Part shown: positions 43,922 through 54,342 of the stretch, piece by piece
Numbering within the stretch: position 1 is the stretch's first letter
How the letters are laid out: each line of letters begins with the position of its first letter
DNA from: Porphyromonas endodontalis ATCC 35406
GTDB taxonomy: Bacteria > Bacteroidota > Bacteroidia > Bacteroidales > Porphyromonadaceae
Direction of reading: 5' to 3'
DNA: 64,000 nt
Assembly: GCF_000174815.1 (NCBI RefSeq)
Contig: NZ_ACNN01000035.1
Location: forward strand, 39,393-103,392
Made by a program: the position numbers and the translations under genes
The notes under the pieces: model-generated
The model's database searches: none
Told to the model about the DNA's origin: nothing
Seen by the model: the letters and a program-made list of their open reading frames with translations, nothing else

Positions 43922-45487
43922 ATGGGATATGTAATTGGAGCCATTGCCCTCCTCGTTGTAGGATCTGTAGTAGGTTGGCTATTGATTCGCCGTAAGGCAG
44001 ACAACCTCTACAAGGCAAAGTTGGCCGAAGCAAAGAGAGAAATAGAGCGTCTTCGCAAAGATGCAAGGCGAGAAGCGGATGCTCTAGAGAAGGAAAAAAT
44101 GAAAGAGCTCAAGCAAAAGTTCCAAGGTTTGAAGGAGGAACTGGAGCGTGAGACGAAGCAGCGAAATAGTGCATTTGATAGCCGCCATACCAAGCTAAAG
44201 CGCCGTGAGGAGGACCTCAATGAGCGTCAGTGTGAGCTGGAGAAGAAGAATGGCGAGCTAGATGCTGTGCGCGAGATGCTTACTGCTCAGCAGGATGTAG
44301 TAGAGCATCGTCAAGAAGAATTGAACGAGCTTATTGCTCAGCAACGCAACCAGTTGGAGCATATCGGAGGGCTTAGTGCTACTGAAGCTAAGGAACAACT
44401 CATCGAGACTATGCGTGCCGAGGCGCAAGACGAGGCTACGGCATACGTTAATGAGATTGTAGAAGAGGCTAAGATGACTGCCAATAAGGAGGCAAAACGC
44501 ATCGTTGTACAGTCTATCCAGAGGGTAGCTACAGAGACAGCTATCGAAAACTCTGTAAGTGTATTCCATATCGATAATGACGAAATAAAGGGGCGAATTA
44601 TTGGTCGTGAAGGACGTAATATTCGCGCTCTTGAGGCAGCTACGGGTATTGAGATTATTGTGGATGATACCCCGGAAGCGATTGTGCTCTCGGGCTTCGA
44701 CCCCGTACGTCGTGAGATAGCACGCCTTGCTTTGCACCAGCTGGTACAAGATGGACGTATCCACCCAGCCCGCATCGAAGAGGTGGTGGCTAAGGTGCGT
44801 AAGCAGGTAGAAGAGGAAATTATCGAGACGGGCAAACGTACCGTAATTGACCTCGGGGTACACGGGATTCATCCCGAGTTGGTACGCCTTATTGGGAAGA
44901 TGAAATATCGCTCTTCCTATGGTCAGAATTTGTTGCAGCACTCTCGTGAGACTGCCAACCTCTGTGCCATCATGGCAAGCGAGCTAGGGCTTAACCCCAA
45001 GAAGGCGAAGCGTGCAGGTCTACTCCACGATATTGGTAAAGTACCCGACGACGAACCCGAACTATCGCACGCTATCCTAGGGATGAAGCTCTGCGAAAAG
45101 TATAAGGAAAAACCCGAGATCTTTAATGCCGTAGGAGCTCACCACGACGAAGTGGAGATGACTTCTCTACTGGCTCCTATCGTACAGGTTTGTGACGCTA
45201 TTAGTGGTGCTCGCCCTGGTGCTCGTAGGGAAATCGTTGAGGCGTATATCAAGCGTCTTAATGACCTTGAGCAGCTCGCGCTCTCCTATCCCGGAGTGGT
45301 TAAAACTTATGCCATTCAAGCCGGTCGCGAATTGCGTGTAATTGTGGGGGCTGATAAGACTAGTGACAAAGACATTGAGCAACTCAGTAACGAGATAGCA
45401 CGTAAGATACAGGATGAAATGACCTACCCAGGGCAGGTGAAGATAACTGTAATACGTGAGACGCGCTCTGTGAGCATCGCAAAGTAA
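43922..45487 (+). CDS. rny: ribonuclease Y
   Basis: A 521-residue endoribonuclease that starts mRNA decay. The N-terminal membrane helix ([18 protein letters not shown]) is followed by a long coiled coil (about 25-190), a KH domain (about 210-270, [19 protein letters not shown]) and an HD domain with GLLHDIGK (about 360) and AHHDE. All are intact. It sits 23 bp upstream of prfC; no joint function is known. Confidence 0.96.
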   Translation: MGYVIGAIALLVVGSVVGWLLIRRKADNLYKAKLAEAKREIERLRKDARREADALEKEKMKELKQKFQGLKEELERETKQRNSAFDSRHTKLKRREEDLNERQCELEKKNGELDAVREMLTAQQDVVEHRQEELNELIAQQRNQLEHIGGLSATEAKEQLIETMRAEAQDEATAYVNEIVEEAKMTANKEAKRIVVQSIQRVATETAIENSVSVFHIDNDEIKGRIIGREGRNIRALEAATGIEIIVDDTPEAIVLSGFDPVRREIARLALHQLVQDGRIHPARIEEVVAKVRKQVEEEIIETGKRTVIDLGVHGIHPELVRLIGKMKYRSSYGQNLLQHSRETANLCAIMASELGLNPKKAKRAGLLHDIGKVPDDEPELSHAILGMKLCEKYKEKPEIFNAVGAHHDEVEMTSLLAPIVQVCDAISGARPGARREIVEAYIKRLNDLEQLALSYPGVVKTYAIQAGRELRVIVGADKTSDKDIEQLSNEIARKIQDEMTYPGQVKITVIRETRSVSIAK

Positions 45488-45510
45488 CAACGAGAGAGCC
45501 TAGGAATTAT

Positions 45511-47094
45511 ATGTCTTCCTTCGAGCAAGAGATTGACAAGCGGCGTACGTTTGCCATTATTTCGCACCCGGACGCGGGTAAGACAACCCTCACAGAGAAA
45601 CTCCTTCTCTTCGGGGGGGCGATCCATGTAGCAGGCGCTGTCAAAAGCAATAAAATCCGCAAAACGGCCACTAGTGACTGGATGGAGATTGAGCGGCAAC
45701 GTGGGATCTCTGTCGCAACCTCAGTGATGGGCTTCCAATACGGAGACTATAAGATAAATATCTTAGACACCCCGGGGCACGAGGATTTTGCGGAAGATAC
45801 TTTCCGTACCCTTACGGCCGTAGATAGCGTTATTATCGTAATTGATAGTGCCAAAGGGGTAGAGAAGCAGACGCGTAGACTAATGGAGGTCTGTCGCATG
45901 CGGCACACGCCCGTTATTGTCTTTATCAATAAGTTAGACCGTGAGGGGAGAGATGCTTTTGAGTTGCTGGATGAGGTGGAAGAAGAGTTGGGGATTCATG
46001 TTTGCCCCATGAGCTGGCCCATTGGTATGGGAGAGCGTTTCCAAGGGGTATATAACCTGTTTTCCCAAGAGCTTTGTCTTTTCAAAAGCGACAAGCAGCA
46101 TGTCTCTGACGATATCCACTCAATCAAAGATATATCTACTCCTGAGGTAGAGGGGTACATCGGAAAGGCTTCTGCCGACCAACTTCGTAATGAACTTGAA
46201 TTGGTTCAGGGTGTCTACCCCGAGTTCTCTTCGGAGGAGTATTTGTCGGGTCTATTGGCTCCCGTTTTCTTTGGTTCTGCCCTCAATAACTTTGGTATTA
46301 GAGAGTTGCTCGATTGTTTTGTGCGCATTGCGCCATCGCCACAACCCACAGAGGCAGAAGAGCGCATTGTGGAGCCTCGTGAGGAGCCTTTCTCCGGATT
46401 TGTCTTCAAGATCCATGCCAATATGGATCCCAATCACCGCAGCTGTATCGCTTTTGTCAAGGTTTGTTCGGGGCGTTTTGAACGCAATAAATACTATCGT
46501 CACATCCGTCTCGATAAGCAATTCCGCTTTTCTTCCCCTACCGCTTTTATGGCTCAGAAGAAAGAAATTGTGGATGATGCCTATGCCGGAGATATTGTAG
46601 GATTGCCCGATACCGGTAACTTTAAGATTGGTGATACGCTGACAGAGGGTGAGTCTCTGCACTTCCGAGGGTTGCCGAGTTTCTCTCCGGAGCTTTTCCA
46701 GTACATTGAGAATGCCGATCCCATGAAGCAGAAACAGCTTATCAAGGGTGTGGATCAGTTGATGGGCGAGGGGGTTGCGCAACTCTTTATCAATCAGTTT
46801 AATGGTCGTCGCATCATTGGTACGGTGGGGCAGCTTCAGTTCGAAGTGATCAAGTATCGCCTCTTGCATGAGTATGGTGCAGAGTGTCGCTGGGAGCCTA
46901 TCCACTTGTATAAGGCATGTTGGATAGAGAGTAGTGATGCCGCAGTGCTTGCCAACTTCAAAAAACGTAAGGCACAGTACATGGCGTACGATAGAGAGGG
47001 ACGAGACGTTTTCTTGGCGGACTCCGGTTATGTATTGCAGATGGCTCAACAAGACTTCCCCGAGATCAAGTTCCATTTTACAAGTGAATTTTAG
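45511..47094 (+). CDS. prfC: peptide chain release factor 3
   Basis: A 527-residue translational GTPase that recycles RF1/RF2. G1 [15 protein letters not shown] (residue about 18), G3 DTPGHEDF and G4 NKLD are visible, and the C-terminal domains with [17 protein letters not shown] match RF3. The length is normal. A strong terminator follows at 47130. Confidence 0.96.
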   Translation: MSSFEQEIDKRRTFAIISHPDAGKTTLTEKLLLFGGAIHVAGAVKSNKIRKTATSDWMEIERQRGISVATSVMGFQYGDYKINILDTPGHEDFAEDTFRTLTAVDSVIIVIDSAKGVEKQTRRLMEVCRMRHTPVIVFINKLDREGRDAFELLDEVEEELGIHVCPMSWPIGMGERFQGVYNLFSQELCLFKSDKQHVSDDIHSIKDISTPEVEGYIGKASADQLRNELELVQGVYPEFSSEEYLSGLLAPVFFGSALNNFGIRELLDCFVRIAPSPQPTEAEERIVEPREEPFSGFVFKIHANMDPNHRSCIAFVKVCSGRFERNKYYRHIRLDKQFRFSSPTAFMAQKKEIVDDAYAGDIVGLPDTGNFKIGDTLTEGESLHFRGLPSFSPELFQYIENADPMKQKQLIKGVDQLMGEGVAQLFINQFNGRRIIGTVGQLQFEVIKYRLLHEYGAECRWEPIHLYKACWIESSDAAVLANFKKRKAQYMAYDREGRDVFLADSGYVLQMAQQDFPEIKFHFTSEF

Positions 47095-47129
47095 GACGAG
47101 CTAGGCCTAGAGTTTTCAGAAAATTAGGT

Positions 47130-47165
47130 AGCGTTACTCTATTTTTGGGGTAACGCTTTTTTTTC
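47130..47165 (+). terminator. terminator of prfC
   Basis: An 8-bp stem (47130-47137 with 47150-47157) followed by eight or more T. The T-run is also the beginning of the left 43-bp repeat. Confidence 0.85.
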
Positions 47166-47201
47166 TTACCCTCATCGGGATAGAATAATGGGCTGTGTTT
47201 T
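47159..47201 (+). repeat. 43-bp direct repeat, left copy
   Basis: Shares its first 21 bases (TTTTTTCTTACCCTCATCGGG) and about 37 of 43 positions overall with 49842-49884 in the same orientation. The two copies bracket the outer-membrane barrel gene. The first is fused to the T-run of the prfC terminator. Confidence 0.85.
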
Positions 47202-47260
47202 GTCGGAAGCTATCCTATATCATCATATCTTTTCTATATGCAATAGTCCGTGACCTTCAT

Positions 47261-49540
47261 CTATTGTTGTAAGTTCATCCCCTCATTGGCAGATTGGCTA
47301 AGACGAGATTCGCTATTTATATTTTTACGATCGGACGTTTTGAGACTCTTGTTACCCAAAGTGCAACTTATACCAAAAGTGATTTTAGGGCTATGCCAGT
47401 TTTGGACAAATGAAATAAGATTTTCCATACCTACTATTTCACCTTTGGCTAGATTAGTGTTCAGTATATCATATCCATTGAGAGAGAACTTCCAGTTTTG
47501 GATACGTTTACTAATGGAAAAGTTTATCCACCACTGTTTCTCGGTTTTATATACTCCTAAAAAGAGAGGGCTATAGTAGGTAATTTGAGCATCAAAATAC
47601 CACTGAGATGGAAGATTTAATGATTGTTTGTGTTGTGCGTAATAAGCAGTGAATGTGCGATTGTAATCTAGGGCATTTATGTCCCCTTTGTCTTGTTGTA
47701 CATGATAAGCAAGGTAAGTAGATGCTATCCATTGCAATCCATCTTCTTTGTAGATAATTGGGATTGGAGCTCCTGCTACAATTCGTAGATACCGACTATA
47801 ATCTAGATTTGTTTTAGTTAGGGCATAACCTCCATTATATGGTGTTAGGTATTCGATTATTGGATACTTTTCATTAGATAGATTTATTTCTAATGTAGCA
47901 GCTTTCATGTAGGCGTAATTGAGGGAAAGATTATACCTCGTACTATTCTTGAGTTTGGGATTTCCCAATCTGTGTAAGAATCCGGAATAGGAGGCGTAGG
48001 GCATCAAATCTCGGAAAGAAGGGCGTCGGTAGTAGGTCTGTAACGAGGTGGATATTCGGTGATTGCGTGATATATCATAAGCAAAATTGAAATAGGGTTG
48101 CCAATGATGTGTATTATCAAAGTGACTTATTCTTTCTTGAGCAATACCTTTCCGTTGATCATAATTGAATTGGACACCGCCATATGTATCAATGCTCCCA
48201 TTACGATAACGTACAGTAAGATAGGCGGAAGTGTTACTTTCGTTATAAGCATTGTTCAGGAGATCTGTCTCCATTGGCGATTTAGTTACAAACCACATGT
48301 TATTTTGACTTCCTCCGATTAGAACTCCCAATGTCGGAGTAGGCCAATAGACAACGTCGGAGGCTATGCGGAGATAATGGAATCTATCTTGTAATGAGTT
48401 ATTATTTGTATTGCCGTAAAAGTAATTCCGACCATTACTACTAAATGTGTAATCTGCATAGTTTTTCCAATCCCAATTCTTCTCAGACAAGGTATGATAC
48501 AAATTCAAAGTAGCTACTTTTCGATTCATATCAATTCTATTCGTGTGATTGTAGTCAATATTCTCTTTAGAAAGAGATAAATGCCCCCTTGCTTCAATCA
48601 GTTGTTTGGGCGATACTTGCCATTCGAATCCTGTTTGAAGACTATGTCCTCTATAAGGATTGGTCGTTGTTGTATCCGCTCCAATGGAGGTTGTAAGAGT
48701 CTCTTGATGGCGTGTGTTAAAAAAATGATAGGATACATAATTCCTCCAATTCTTCTTGTTATAGTTGATTCTTATACGTGCATTTTCGGATAGCAGCTTT
48801 CTATAGATAGCATCCATAGAAATAAAAGTATTGGTTCCTTCATTTGGCTTTTTCTTTGTGATGATGTTCAAAATGGCATCTCCTCGCATACCATATTCCG
48901 GTCCCGGATGGCGAATAATCACCACCGCTTCTACGTCCGTCACACTCAAGGATGCAAGATATGCTTGTATCTCTTCATTTGATAATCTGAGCACCTGACG
49001 ATTAACAGCCACTGTTAAGTTATAGAACCCAAAAATAGACAGCCCTCCACTTTCTTGTATTTGTACCCCTGGTATCAACTTTACACCATCCAAAATGTTT
49101 CCTCCGATGGATGCCGGATTTGCGGATAGATTATATCGAGCGACACTACCATTGTATGAAACAAAGGGGCGTTTAGCCGTTACAACAACCTCATTCAGCT
49201 CTTTATCTTTAAGTTTGATATTTATCTCCGGTATTTCTGTATTCGATTTATTTACCAAAACCCTATTCTTTTCGGGGGTATAATTTCCCTCAATATAAGA
49301 AATAACATATGAGTATTCGCCATAAGGTAATTCCTGATGGTAACGCCCTTGTACATCACATATCGTAGGATAAATTTTCGTTGAATCTTGGAGATTCTTA
49401 AATGTAATAATGGCATTGATAAGTTCTTCCCCTGAGGTGGATTTAACCTGACCACTAACCATTCCTCCGACATGTTCTTGTGCAAAAGCCGTTAGCATAG
49501 ATAGCATAACAGAAAGCAATAACATTACTTCTCTTTTCAT
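47261..49540 (-). CDS. outer membrane beta-barrel protein (TonB-receptor-like)
   Basis: A 759-residue outer-membrane protein. It has a signal peptide (LLLSVMLSMLTAFAQ), a carboxypeptidase-regulatory-like domain (about 25-110, SGEELINAIITFKNLQDSTKIYP), a plug-like region (NEVVVTAKRPFVSYNGSVARYNL, GGNILDGVKLIPGVQI, about 115-225) and a long barrel. It looks like the 'outer membrane beta-barrel family protein' group rather than a complete SusC. The substrate is unknown. Base composition is clearly more AT-rich than the neighbours (many ATT, TAT, AAT codons), and 43-bp direct repeats flank it, both suggesting later acquisition. The only gene in this stretch on the minus strand. Confidence 0.82.
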   Translation of the reverse strand: MKREVMLLLSVMLSMLTAFAQEHVGGMVSGQVKSTSGEELINAIITFKNLQDSTKIYPTICDVQGRYHQELPYGEYSYVISYIEGNYTPEKNRVLVNKSNTEIPEINIKLKDKELNEVVVTAKRPFVSYNGSVARYNLSANPASIGGNILDGVKLIPGVQIQESGGLSIFGFYNLTVAVNRQVLRLSNEEIQAYLASLSVTDVEAVVIIRHPGPEYGMRGDAILNIITKKKPNEGTNTFISMDAIYRKLLSENARIRINYNKKNWRNYVSYHFFNTRHQETLTTSIGADTTTTNPYRGHSLQTGFEWQVSPKQLIEARGHLSLSKENIDYNHTNRIDMNRKVATLNLYHTLSEKNWDWKNYADYTFSSNGRNYFYGNTNNNSLQDRFHYLRIASDVVYWPTPTLGVLIGGSQNNMWFVTKSPMETDLLNNAYNESNTSAYLTVRYRNGSIDTYGGVQFNYDQRKGIAQERISHFDNTHHWQPYFNFAYDISRNHRISTSLQTYYRRPSFRDLMPYASYSGFLHRLGNPKLKNSTRYNLSLNYAYMKAATLEINLSNEKYPIIEYLTPYNGGYALTKTNLDYSRYLRIVAGAPIPIIYKEDGLQWIASTYLAYHVQQDKGDINALDYNRTFTAYYAQHKQSLNLPSQWYFDAQITYYSPLFLGVYKTEKQWWINFSISKRIQNWKFSLNGYDILNTNLAKGEIVGMENLISFVQNWHSPKITFGISCTLGNKSLKTSDRKNINSESRLSQSANEGMNLQQ

Positions 49541-50111
49541 TGTACAATACTTTTCTTCATCAATGGTATAAAGGTATTAAACAATCTCATTTAATACACT
49601 GATTTCTCTTCTTGTTCTCTTTGAATTACTCCTTTCGTGTTCGTTTCCCCAAAAAACTTATAGTAAAGAAGTTGTGTGTAATATCGTTCTTGACTCTTTG
49701 GTATTTTCTATAGCGTCCCCATTAATCTTTTGGATTTGCCTCAAGGATTAAAATGGTGTAGAGCCTCCTTTTGTGTGATAGTGACGTAAATTCTTTGGCT
49801 CCAATCAAATTAGGTTGACCCTGTAAAACGGAAGACCTTTCTTTTTTCTTACCCTCATCGGGGCAGAATAATAGACTATGTTTTCTTCTTTTTCGGCGTG
49901 TATTTGAAATTATTTTCGTAATATTGCGCTCAGAGTACAAACCTTCTTGAGCCTCGGATGGGGGGTGTGAAAAATAAATCCTCACGCTGTTAGGATGTTA
50001 TAATGTATCGATGTCCCCAGATTAGAGGTCTCTTGAGGGTATTGTTTTAGGGAGAAATATTTGAATTTGAAAACTAAAAATAGATTAGAAATGAAAGAGA
50101 TTTACTTTGTT
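49541..50111. other. AT-rich intergenic region with the right 43-bp repeat
   Basis: This 571-bp gap has no supported gene. It holds the right copy of the 43-bp repeat, a possible minus-strand -7 box for the barrel gene near 49582, and the presumed promoter of the repeat protein. Short open frames here have no coding character. Confidence 0.6.
49842..49884 (+). repeat. 43-bp direct repeat, right copy
   Basis: Partner of 47159-47201 (about 37 of 43 positions identical, same orientation, 2.68 kb apart). Confidence 0.85.
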
Positions 50112-52133
50112 ATGAAGAGACGATTTGTCTTTCTTTTAGCGACCATTGTGGCTTTTACAGCAATGGGAACTACTTCCATTTGGGCGCAGGAGTCGCTTGG
50201 AGTGACTGTTGCAGGCGTAGAAGTAACCAGTGCTAATGCTGCCGATCTTATGAAAGAGATTGGCAAAGGAACTGGTAAAATCAGTTATGATGTAGAGAGT
50301 CACACTCTTACCCTTGATGGGGTTAATCTGGCAATTGATGATACGACAAATCCTATTGAAACCTCCTCTGACCTTAGTAATTTTACAATAGAATTAAAGG
50401 GGGATAATGTGATTACTTCAAAGGGAGGACGCTTTGACTTGGCCAGCCCTAACAATACGATTAAGGGTAGTGGCTCCCTCTCTTATGACGCTTCTGCTGC
50501 AGTTGCTATTTTTCTAGATAATTCTAATCTGACTATAGAAGGAGGCTGTACCGTAGATGTGAAGGGAGCTTGGGGTATTACGGGAGATATGGGGCTCTCC
50601 GAAATTCTTCTAGTTAAAGCCTCTACTTTAAAGGCTAAAGGAGAAAAGGGCTCAATCTCAGACTTGAAGGATATTAAACTCGAAGATTGTGTGATTACAG
50701 CACCGGCCAATGCTAAGATTGTAGAAGGATTTGTTGTCCTTGGTGAAGAGGTGTGCACGGAACAAGTCGTGATAGAAAAGGTGAGTGTGGACTATGATAT
50801 TACTGTAAAGGGTGTAAAAGTAAATGCTAGCAATGCTTCCGATATACTGGGTGATGGCTCTGTTTCTTACTCTGCGGAGACGAAGACTCTTTTCCTGCGC
50901 AATGCTACCTTAGAGGGTGGGGATAAGCCTGCTCTTGAGGTGAAGTCGGATTTGTATATTTCTCTAGAGGGGGCGAATACATTGAGTGCTACGTCTAGCG
51001 ATGCTATCCTACTTGAGGCTGATGTGGAAATAAGGGGAGAAGGTTCTCTTAACGTTAAGTCTAAGGAGCAAGCAGGCCTTAAGGCAACCAAGGGTTTGAC
51101 CGTGAAGGGAACGTCTATTGTTGCAGAGGGGGTATATGGATTCCTAGGCGATAAGAATAAATTGTCATTTGTGAATGCAAAGGTAGAGCTACAGGGGAGT
51201 ACAGCCTCTTTATCCGGTTTTGGCGAAGTCGCATTCGAGGGGTGCCATATCCATACTCCCAAGGGTGCTAAGGTAGATAAGGGAGTTATTTATCTCAATG
51301 GGGCTATCTGCAAGGAAAAAGTATTGATAGACAAAACTATTGACTACCTCTTTGTAGGAGGAAAGACGCTTACGAGCGAAAATTACGAAGACCTCTTTGG
51401 GGATGGTTCTGTTCGCTATGATGTAGAAAAGCGGATTCTCACGCTTAACAATTTCTCTTTTAAAACAATTGCCGGAGAGTCCGGTATCAATGCTGCTAGC
51501 AAATTAGCGGATATTACTATTGTAGTTAACGGTACCAATACGATTGAGACTCCCTACTTTGGTTTGGCATTTTCTACCAATGCCCTCATCAAAGGGCAGG
51601 GAACCCTCAAAGTGAAAACAGGTAGTGCTGCCATTGCTTTGAGCGGAGCCACTCTTACGATAGAAGAAGGTGTTGATGTGGATCTTGAGAGTGACGATAA
51701 TGCTATTACCGGGCTTTTGTCCTACCCGGGTAGTCTTGTTTTCAAAAAGGCCAAGGTTAAAATCTTGGGTGCAAAGGGAGCTATAAATAAGTGCTCTTCT
51801 GTTACATTCGAAGATTGTGCCATCCTCTCTCCCGAGGGGGCAAAGATGGAGGGCGACCGCCTTGTGCTCAATGGAGCTGCCATTACAACTCCCGTGATTA
51901 TCGGTGTTAAGGGTGTTAGTGTAGACGAGGTTGAGGCTTCCTCTGCCAAGATCTGGGCTACTTCGGGCAAAGTTCATCTCACAGTTGATACGCCCACTCG
52001 GGTATGCATCTTCTCGCTTGATGGCGTTTGTCTACACGCTACCGAAGTGGCTGGGTATGCTACTTTTGCTCTTCCCTCTTCTTCTTACATAGTAGAGGTA
52101 GGTAATACTACTCGCAAGGTGTTGGTGCGCTAG
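50112..52133 (+). CDS. secreted protein with three internal repeats and T9SS-like C-terminal domain
   Basis: A 673-residue exported protein. Start at 50112 gives a clean signal peptide (MKRRFVFLLATIVAFTAM...IWAQ); two earlier Mets only add a polar stretch. The body has three repeats of about 185-200 residues, at about 28-226, 227-410 and 411-603, each opening with a strand and G-x-x-V-x-S-x-N (VTSANAADL, VNASNASDIL, LTSENYEDLF), then GDGSVSYD-like and TLTLDGV-like motifs. They look beta-helical. The last 70 residues end in YIVEVGNTTRKVLVR with IFSLDG before it, the pattern of type IX secretion C-terminal signals. Function unknown; perhaps surface binding. porE lies 8 kb downstream. Confidence 0.82.
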   Translation: MKRRFVFLLATIVAFTAMGTTSIWAQESLGVTVAGVEVTSANAADLMKEIGKGTGKISYDVESHTLTLDGVNLAIDDTTNPIETSSDLSNFTIELKGDNVITSKGGRFDLASPNNTIKGSGSLSYDASAAVAIFLDNSNLTIEGGCTVDVKGAWGITGDMGLSEILLVKASTLKAKGEKGSISDLKDIKLEDCVITAPANAKIVEGFVVLGEEVCTEQVVIEKVSVDYDITVKGVKVNASNASDILGDGSVSYSAETKTLFLRNATLEGGDKPALEVKSDLYISLEGANTLSATSSDAILLEADVEIRGEGSLNVKSKEQAGLKATKGLTVKGTSIVAEGVYGFLGDKNKLSFVNAKVELQGSTASLSGFGEVAFEGCHIHTPKGAKVDKGVIYLNGAICKEKVLIDKTIDYLFVGGKTLTSENYEDLFGDGSVRYDVEKRILTLNNFSFKTIAGESGINAASKLADITIVVNGTNTIETPYFGLAFSTNALIKGQGTLKVKTGSAAIALSGATLTIEEGVDVDLESDDNAITGLLSYPGSLVFKKAKVKILGAKGAINKCSSVTFEDCAILSPEGAKMEGDRLVLNGAAITTPVIIGVKGVSVDEVEASSAKIWATSGKVHLTVDTPTRVCIFSLDGVCLHATEVAGYATFALPSSSYIVEVGNTTRKVLVR

Positions 52134-52160
52134 TGTAGTCCCCATCTCCTTTTATCCCAT

Positions 52161-52205
52161 AGGACTACGACCTCCCCCCGAGTGTGAGGTTGTGGTCCTT
52201 TTTCT
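52161..52205 (+). terminator. terminator of the repeat protein gene
   Basis: A 14-bp stem (52161-52174 with 52186-52199, two G-U pairs) followed by TTTTTC. Confidence 0.85.
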
Positions 52206-52280
52206 TTTCCTATCAAGAGAATAGCCTCCTTCTTGTCCTTATTCACAATAGCCGGTAGGGAATGTACGTTAGTGTAATGT

Positions 52281-53003
52281 ATGATTAAGATCTCCCTTAT
52301 TACGATCTGTTACAATGCAGAGAGTACGCTATTGCCCACGCTTGAGAGTGTGGCTCGGCAGACCTATCCTCATATTGAGTACATCGTGGTGGATGGGGCA
52401 TCGCGCGACAATTCTTTAGACTTGGTGCGTTCAATATGCCCTGAGGCTCTTATCACGAGTGAGCCAGATAGAGGCTTGTACGATGCTATGAATAAGGGGA
52501 TTTGTAGGGCAACAGGGGACTATATTTGGTTCCTCAATGCCGGGGATTCTCTGCGTCGGGAGACTACGGTGCAAGAAGTTGTAGAGGCAATAGAGCAGGG
52601 GAGTGCACCCGATATTGTCTATGGAGATACTATGATTGTGGACGAAGAGCGGAAAGAGCTGGGGCTTCGACGCCTACGCCCCCCTCATAATCTTCGGAAA
52701 AAAGACTTCTTACGGGGTATGTTGGTTTGCCATCAAGCCTTTGTGGTGGCTCGTCGTATCGCTCTTCCCTACGACCTTACCTATACATTGAGTTCCGACT
52801 ACGACTGGTGTTTACGGATGCTTGAGCGTTCGCACGAGAATCGGCAGGTTCAAACTATTTTGGTCGATTACCTAGCAGGAGGCCTCTCCAATCAGAAGCA
52901 TTGGCGTTCGCTTCGGGAGCGTTTTGCTATTATGCGCCGCCATTTTGGGCTCCTCCCTACTTTGTTGGCGCACATTTCGTTCCTCTTTATTCGTAAACGT
53001 TGA
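52281..53003 (+). CDS. glycosyltransferase family 2
   Basis: A 240-residue GT-A fold glycosyltransferase. N-terminal ISLITICYNAESTLLPTLESV and VVDGASRDNSLDL are the typical nucleotide-sugar binding block; AMNKGICRATGDYIWFLNAGD follows, and YDWCLRMLE near the end is the catalytic-base region. It has no membrane helix, only a hydrophobic C-terminal end (LLPTLLAHISFLFI). The acceptor is unknown. Its stop TGA overlaps the ATG of prmC, so they are translationally coupled. Confidence 0.92.
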   Translation: MIKISLITICYNAESTLLPTLESVARQTYPHIEYIVVDGASRDNSLDLVRSICPEALITSEPDRGLYDAMNKGICRATGDYIWFLNAGDSLRRETTVQEVVEAIEQGSAPDIVYGDTMIVDEERKELGLRRLRPPHNLRKKDFLRGMLVCHQAFVVARRIALPYDLTYTLSSDYDWCLRMLERSHENRQVQTILVDYLAGGLSNQKHWRSLRERFAIMRRHFGLLPTLLAHISFLFIRKR

Positions 53004-53884
53004 TGCACACGGTAGGTTCGATTCAGACTGAAGCCCTTTCTCGACTTTCTTCTCTTTACACTCGGGAGGAGGCGCGCTCGCTTGTCCGTATTCTTCTAGA
53101 AGAAATTTTGCACTTGTCTCGTACCCAGCTTCTTATGGCGTCGGAGAGACCTTTGGACGAAGGGCAGGAGGGGCAATGTTGGGAGGCTGTAAGGCGTCTA
53201 TTGCACCATGAACCTATTCAATACATTTTGGGTCATGCCCCTTTTGGTCCGCTCGATCTCTTTGTTGCTCCAGGGGTGCTGATCCCTCGGCCTGAGACGG
53301 AGGAGCTTTGTTCCACCATCGTAGAGCGACATAAGGGACAGAAGGGGGTGCGCATTCTCGATTTGGGTACGGGGAGCGGTTGCATTGCTTTGTATCTAGC
53401 ACAGAGGTTGCCTCAATCCGAGGTGTTTGCTCTGGAGAAAAGCGATCAAGCTGCCACCATAGCTCGGAGAAATTTTGACCGATCAGGCTTAGGTTCTTCT
53501 ACTCCCCAACTCTTGCGTGGGGATATGCTCGAAGTGGGCTCTTGGGCTTCGTCTCTCCCTCCTTTGGATATTATCGTCAGCAATCCTCCCTACATCCAGC
53601 TTTCCGAGGCTGTGACTATGGAGCCTCATGTCTTGGAGCATGAGCCGCACCTTGCCCTCTTTGCTCCGGAGGCAGATCCTCTGCTTTTCTATCGGGCGAT
53701 ATGCCAACTGGCAGCACGGCTTCCTATGCAATCATCTGCCCATATTTACCTAGAGTTAAATGCTCTTCTTGCAGAGGATACTCTTGCTATCTTCGCAGAA
53801 GCTCCCCATATTCTCTCAGCAAGTCTTTTGCCCGATCTCTCGGGAAAATCGAGATTTCTCACTGCTACGCTTACTCCCAAATGA
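53003..53884 (+). CDS. prmC: peptide chain release factor N5-glutamine methyltransferase
   Basis: A 293-residue SAM-dependent methylase that methylates the GGQ glutamine of RF1 and RF2. N-terminal helical domain with LSRTQLLMASERPL, then ILDLGTGSGCIALYLAQ (SAM motif I) and the signature SNPPYIQL. Start at the ATG 53003, which overlaps the preceding TGA; the stop overlaps the recX ATG by 4 bp. Confidence 0.94.
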   Translation: MHTVGSIQTEALSRLSSLYTREEARSLVRILLEEILHLSRTQLLMASERPLDEGQEGQCWEAVRRLLHHEPIQYILGHAPFGPLDLFVAPGVLIPRPETEELCSTIVERHKGQKGVRILDLGTGSGCIALYLAQRLPQSEVFALEKSDQAATIARRNFDRSGLGSSTPQLLRGDMLEVGSWASSLPPLDIIVSNPPYIQLSEAVTMEPHVLEHEPHLALFAPEADPLLFYRAICQLAARLPMQSSAHIYLELNALLAEDTLAIFAEAPHILSASLLPDLSGKSRFLTATLTPK

Positions 53885-54333
53885 CTCCAGAAAATCTATA
53901 CCGCAAGGTCTCTTCTTATTGCTCTAGTGCAGAACGTTGCCCCGCAGAAGTAGCACAATGGCTTTGGCGTCATGGCATTGATGCCGAAGATCATAGCTTT
54001 ATTATCGAAAAACTCAAAGCCGATAACTTTATCAACGAAGAGCGTTTTATTCATGCTTTTGCCTCCGATAAGTTGCGCTTCTCGGGGTGGGGCCCCTTCA
54101 AAATTAAGCAAGAGTTATTACAGAGAGACTTGCCCGAGGCTGCTGTGGAGCGTATCGTGCGAGAGGTAATGGATGAGGAGGATGCTCCGCGCCTTCTGAG
54201 AGAGATGCTTACCAAAAAGCTACTTTCGCTCAACGATCCTACTCCGGATGAAATACAACGCAAAGTAATTACTTGGGCAATGAATCGGGGGTTTGATCTC
54301 GATGAGATACTCTCTATCCTCAAAGAGTTTTAG
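53881..54333 (+). CDS. recX: RecX-type regulatory protein
   Basis: A 150-residue RecX-family protein, an inhibitor or modulator of RecA filaments. It consists of helical repeats with motifs CPAEVAQWLWRHGID, EERFIHAFASDKLRFSGWGPFKIKQEL and ITWAMNRGFDLDEI. The ATG at 53881 overlaps the prmC stop. recA is not in the window. It ends 9 bp before the comF-like gene. Confidence 0.9.
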   Translation: MTPENLYRKVSSYCSSAERCPAEVAQWLWRHGIDAEDHSFIIEKLKADNFINEERFIHAFASDKLRFSGWGPFKIKQELLQRDLPEAAVERIVREVMDEEDAPRLLREMLTKKLLSLNDPTPDEIQRKVITWAMNRGFDLDEILSILKEF

Positions 54334-54342
54334 TCAAGAGCT

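Noticed and set aside
46252..47076. Minus-strand open frame (274 codons) opposite prfC
   Set aside because: Shadow of RF3; no independent coding evidence.
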